33,766 nucleotides of DNA, taken from NCBI GenBank assembly GCA_004298555.1, contig SCQM01000028.1:1-33766 (forward strand), written 5' to 3'. Shown here in pieces: positions 31,280-33,766 of this stretch; position 1 is the stretch's first letter, and every line of letters begins with the position of its first letter. Position numbers and translations under genes: made by a program. This DNA comes from Actinomycetota bacterium (GTDB lineage Bacteria; Actinomycetota; Acidimicrobiia; Acidimicrobiales; Acidimicrobiaceae). The notes beneath the pieces are model-generated. The model saw nothing but the letters and a program-made list of their open reading frames with translations. It was not told the origin of the DNA and made no database searches.

Positions 31280-33289
31280 TCAACCATCATTCAGACATTT
31301 GGCGACCGTTTCAAGCGCTTCGGGATTTGCGATGGCTCCCAGGGATACAACTTTCGCCAGTGGCTCGCCGAGAAGGATTTTCCGCACCGGGATTTCGACT
31401 TTTTTGCCGTTAAGGGTGCGTGGGATCTGTGGCACCGGGATCCAACGATCTGGAACGTGCCGCGGTGAGAGCTTGGTCCGAATTTCATTTTTGAGCCGGC
31501 CTATTAGCTCATCGTCCAGCTGTGAGCCTTCACCAAGGACGACGAACACAATCAGTTGGCCCTCTTTGCCCAGCGCAGACGTGTCGACGATCAGCGAATC
31601 CGTAATCTCGTCGAAACCTTCAATCAGCCTGTAAAACTCCGCCGTGCCCATCCGCACGCCGCCACGGTTCAATGTCGAATCTGAACGGCCGTATATTACC
31701 GACGATCCGTCCGCGTCTATTCGTATCCAGTCCCCGTGGCTCCAAACACCGGGAAATGTTTCGAAGTATGACGAGCGCAGGCGGGATCCGTTGCGATCAT
31801 TCCAAAGGAAGATCGGCATAGAAGGCATCGGCTTTACAATGACCAGCTCGCCAAACTTTCCGTACTGGGCAGTTGCCTCTGGCGAAAACGATTCAACCGC
31901 TGCGCCGAGAGCCCTTTCTGATAGCTTGCCTGCGTAGGTGACGCTGATCGGCGAAGAAGTGAGAAACGCCGTGCACACATCAGTGCCTCCGCTGAGCGAG
32001 ATTATCTGGACTTTGGGGCCAAGACTCTCATGGAGCCATTCGAAGCCTTCAAGGGACAGCGGAGCGCCAGTTGAACCGAGTGCTGTCAGTTTTGGGAAGC
32101 CGTCGTCTTGTAACTCGATGCCTGCTTTCATGCAGCTCGCAATGTAAGGGGCCGATGTTCCAAAAGTTGTGACTTCCAGCTCTTGGACCAGCTTCCACAA
32201 GACCGAGAGATCAGGGTAGGCGGGGCTTCCGTCAAACAGAACTACGTCCGAGCCCACCAACAGGGCGCTGATGAGAAAATTCCACATCATCCAGCCGGTG
32301 GTGGTAAACCAAAAAAAGCGCGACCCGTTATGCAGATCGTGTTGAAGGGCGAGCTCCTTGATCATTTCCAAGGTAATTCCGCCATGACCATGGACAATTG
32401 GTTTGGGCAAGCCGGTCGTACCGGAGGAGTACAGAATCCAGAGAGGATCGGAAAACTCCATGCGTTCAAAGACAAGCGGCTGGCCGTCGCGACCAAAATC
32501 GCGCCAGTTTCGCTTGAGAGGCGAGGTGACGTCGATGCTGTCCGTGGTTCCCATGTAGTCGATGAGCACCACTGTCTCCAATGACGGAATTCTCGCAGCG
32601 ATTTCTTCGATGACCTCTTTTCGCGATTGCACTTCGCCCGCGTAAATGTAGCCGTCAATAGCAAACAGCACCTTTGGTTCGATCTGGGCAAATCTGTCGA
32701 TAACTGCACTAGGTCCGAACTCCGGCGCACAGCATGACCAGATGGCTCCGAGAGATACCGCTGCCAGGAAGGCCACTAGCGCCTCTTCGATATTTGGAAG
32801 ATATCCCACAACCCTGTCACCCCGGGAAACGCCGATGCTTCTAAGGCCCTGGGCGATTTTAGAAACCTCTGCCCAAAGCTGTGAGGCGGAGATTACTCTG
32901 GCTTCCGGCCGCGTTTCAGAAACGGCCACAACGTTGGCCCCGCCCTGAAAGCTTCGGTATGCGTTCTCGGCAAAGTTGATCATGGAATTTTCAAAGAATC
33001 GAAATCCCGGCATTTCATGGTTTGTAAGGACGAGCGGGTAGAGCTCTCTGGCAATGGGCGGCTGGGCATTAGAGAGGGCCGAAGGGCGATTTCCAACAAT
33101 GTCGAAATAGCGCCAACAAAGATCCCAGAAGGTTTCGGTCTCGGCCACTGAGAACTTCCATAGCTCCGAATAATTGTTGAAGTAGAGTCCGCTGTCCTGT
33201 TTCAAATAGTCGATGAACCGGTCGATTTCTGTATTCCTGGGAGGTCGCGGTTCAGGCGTCCATATAGGTGATCCTTCACTTAATGTCAC
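31280..33289 (-). CDS. aacS: Acetoacetyl-CoA synthetase
   Basis: This ANL-superfamily enzyme activates acetoacetate to acetoacetyl-CoA with ATP in the cytosol, feeding ketone or polyhydroxybutyrate-type metabolism. It has 669 residues, the usual AacS length. An N-terminal AcsA-like cap (LYFNNYSELWKFSVAETETFW) is followed by the P-loop WILYSSGTTGLPKPIVHGHGG, the A5-like motif SLSGGTDVCTAF, WSHGDWIRID and the C-terminal catalytic lysine in LNGKKVEIPVRKIL. GTG 33289 has AAGGAG five bases upstream. No other ketone-body or acyl-CoA genes lie beside it; the neighbours are two gene remnants. Confidence 0.9.
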   Translation of the reverse strand: MTLSEGSPIWTPEPRPPRNTEIDRFIDYLKQDSGLYFNNYSELWKFSVAETETFWDLCWRYFDIVGNRPSALSNAQPPIARELYPLVLTNHEMPGFRFFENSMINFAENAYRSFQGGANVVAVSETRPEARVISASQLWAEVSKIAQGLRSIGVSRGDRVVGYLPNIEEALVAFLAAVSLGAIWSCCAPEFGPSAVIDRFAQIEPKVLFAIDGYIYAGEVQSRKEVIEEIAARIPSLETVVLIDYMGTTDSIDVTSPLKRNWRDFGRDGQPLVFERMEFSDPLWILYSSGTTGLPKPIVHGHGGITLEMIKELALQHDLHNGSRFFWFTTTGWMMWNFLISALLVGSDVVLFDGSPAYPDLSVLWKLVQELEVTTFGTSAPYIASCMKAGIELQDDGFPKLTALGSTGAPLSLEGFEWLHESLGPKVQIISLSGGTDVCTAFLTSSPISVTYAGKLSERALGAAVESFSPEATAQYGKFGELVIVKPMPSMPIFLWNDRNGSRLRSSYFETFPGVWSHGDWIRIDADGSSVIYGRSDSTLNRGGVRMGTAEFYRLIEGFDEITDSLIVDTSALGKEGQLIVFVVLGEGSQLDDELIGRLKNEIRTKLSPRHVPDRWIPVPQIPRTLNGKKVEIPVRKILLGEPLAKVVSLGAIANPEALETVAKCLNDG

Positions 33290-33405
33290 CGCCGCTCCTT
33301 TCCTGATGTTCGATGCCCGGCAGGTTCACCAAATTTCCACATGCTGCCAGGATCGCAAAGTGTTTTGGGTCACTGCGAAACAATGTACCAAAATAATCAT
33401 GACCA

Positions 33406-33576
33406 TTAGGGCTCGAACGTCGGGCCGGTCTCGAGCGTAACGACACGAAAATTGTGATCCGGCGATTCGGGCCGGGGAATAACGTCATTCAGAATTTCGC
33501 CAAGGTCCTTAACGGTGGTGATACGGTGGGTGGTGCAGCCGAATCCATCGGCCAGCCTGCAAATGTCGATGGAGTC
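33406..33576 (-). pseudogene. ThDP-dependent decarboxylase/synthase, C-terminal remnant
   Basis: An open stretch of 56 codons ends with TAA at 33406-33408. It reads like the last part of an acetolactate synthase / benzoylformate decarboxylase-type enzyme: DICRLADGFGC, then RITTVKDLGEIL and RVVTLETGP, matching the final helix-strand pattern of that fold. An in-frame TAA at 33577-33579 closes it upstream, immediately next to sequence that looks like the end of an insertion element. The body of the gene is missing or lies beyond the element outside the window. The remnant cannot be functional. Confidence 0.6.
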
Positions 33577-33593
33577 TTATGCTGATCTAGCCT

Positions 33594-33766
33594 GAGTCGA
33601 ATATCCTGACTCCTCAGCCAGCCGGACCCGGTTCCAGGCAGTCCCGTTTTGAACCTACCGAGGCCGCAATCCCCTTCCGTGAGGGAGGGGTCAAGGCCGC
33701 TTACCTTTGCGTGGACGACCCGGACGGTTGGGGGACTGCTGGTTCTCGATGTAGGTCTTGATCACC
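33594..33766 (-). mobile_element. Right-end part of an IS200/IS605-type element (partial)
   Basis: The segment holds the 3' end of a transposase-like frame followed by two hairpins. One is an 8-bp stem (CCCCTTCC at 33671-33678 with GGGAGGGG at 33683-33690, one G-T pair, loop GTGA) abutting the stop codon. The other is GAGTC/GACTC (33594-33598 and 33608-33612). Terminal hairpins rather than inverted repeats are the rule for this IS family. The exact outer end cannot be fixed. The element continues past the window. Confidence 0.5.
33691..33765 (-). CDS. tnpA: IS200/IS605-type transposase TnpA, C-terminal end (partial)
   Basis: Only the last 24 codons are inside the window; they begin VIKTYIENQ, end in a basic tail (RPGRPRKGKRP) and stop with TGA at 33691-33693. 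The VxxYIENQ ending is typical of single-strand Y1 transposases of this family, which cut DNA with a tyrosine and recognise terminal hairpins. The rest of the gene lies beyond the right edge, so completeness cannot be judged. Confidence 0.5.
   Translation of the reverse strand: MIKTYIENQQSPNRPGRPRKGKRP

Noticed and set aside
1-33766. CRISPR arrays, tRNA or rRNA genes, phage genes, toxin-antitoxin or defence systems
   Set aside because: No regularly spaced repeats, cloverleaf-like segments with conserved T-loop sequence, or hallmark phage, nuclease or toxin genes were recognised on either strand.

Overview
The window is about 33.8 kb of moderate-GC bacterial DNA (a little over 50% G+C by eye). 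GTG and TTG starts are frequent. The gene set is a fused gamma-alpha 2-oxoacid:ferredoxin oxidoreductase, DHA2/DHA3 drug exporters, an LSAC-type lipoprotein, acetoacetyl-CoA synthetase and several FadD/PaaK-type enzymes. This suits an actinobacterium, perhaps a moderate-GC acidimicrobial lineage. The assignment is an inference from gene style only. No rRNA, tRNA or CRISPR array was recognised.

Left part (1-4450): a decayed ABC-transporter ATPase tail, a succinate-semialdehyde-type aldehyde dehydrogenase on the minus strand, about 0.8 kb without a convincing gene, and a DHA3-type MFS exporter.

Central catabolic block (4688-13140): a UbiD-type decarboxylase converges on its UbiX flavin prenyltransferase across a strong hairpin. 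The divergent strand then carries a three-gene molybdenum hydroxylase with the subunit order 2Fe-2S, Mo, FAD. The FAD subunit contains the extra four-cysteine insertion that marks 4-hydroxybenzoyl-CoA reductase (HcrCAB). A PaaK-type acyl-CoA ligase follows. Together these look like a reductive (anoxic-type) pathway for phenolic acids: decarboxylation or carboxylation, CoA activation, and removal of the ring hydroxyl.

Middle block (13420-22674): an aquaporin, a small conserved protein, a SnoaL/NTF2-like protein and a gentisate-dioxygenase-like bicupin. Convergent to the bicupin is a tightly coupled minus-strand operon korC-korA-korB. KorAB is a 2-oxoacid:ferredoxin oxidoreductase. KorC is an FAD/NADPH/multi-[4Fe-4S] subunit like the one in the 2-oxoglutarate:NADP+ oxidoreductase of aromatic-degrading Azoarcus. 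A MarR regulator is divergent from this operon. The inferred link is that Kor supplies low-potential electrons to the hydroxybenzoyl-CoA reductase and to a ring reductase lying outside the window.

Right part (22708-33766): a class I methyltransferase, an SDR, a dienelactone-hydrolase-like protein, a formate/nitrite-type transporter, two MFS transporters, a lipoprotein, a broken ABC ATPase, acetoacetyl-CoA synthetase, a C-terminal remnant of a ThDP enzyme, and the 3' end of an IS200/IS605-type transposase gene cut by the window edge. ABC fragments near both ends, the ThDP remnant and the IS point to a region shaped by rearrangement.
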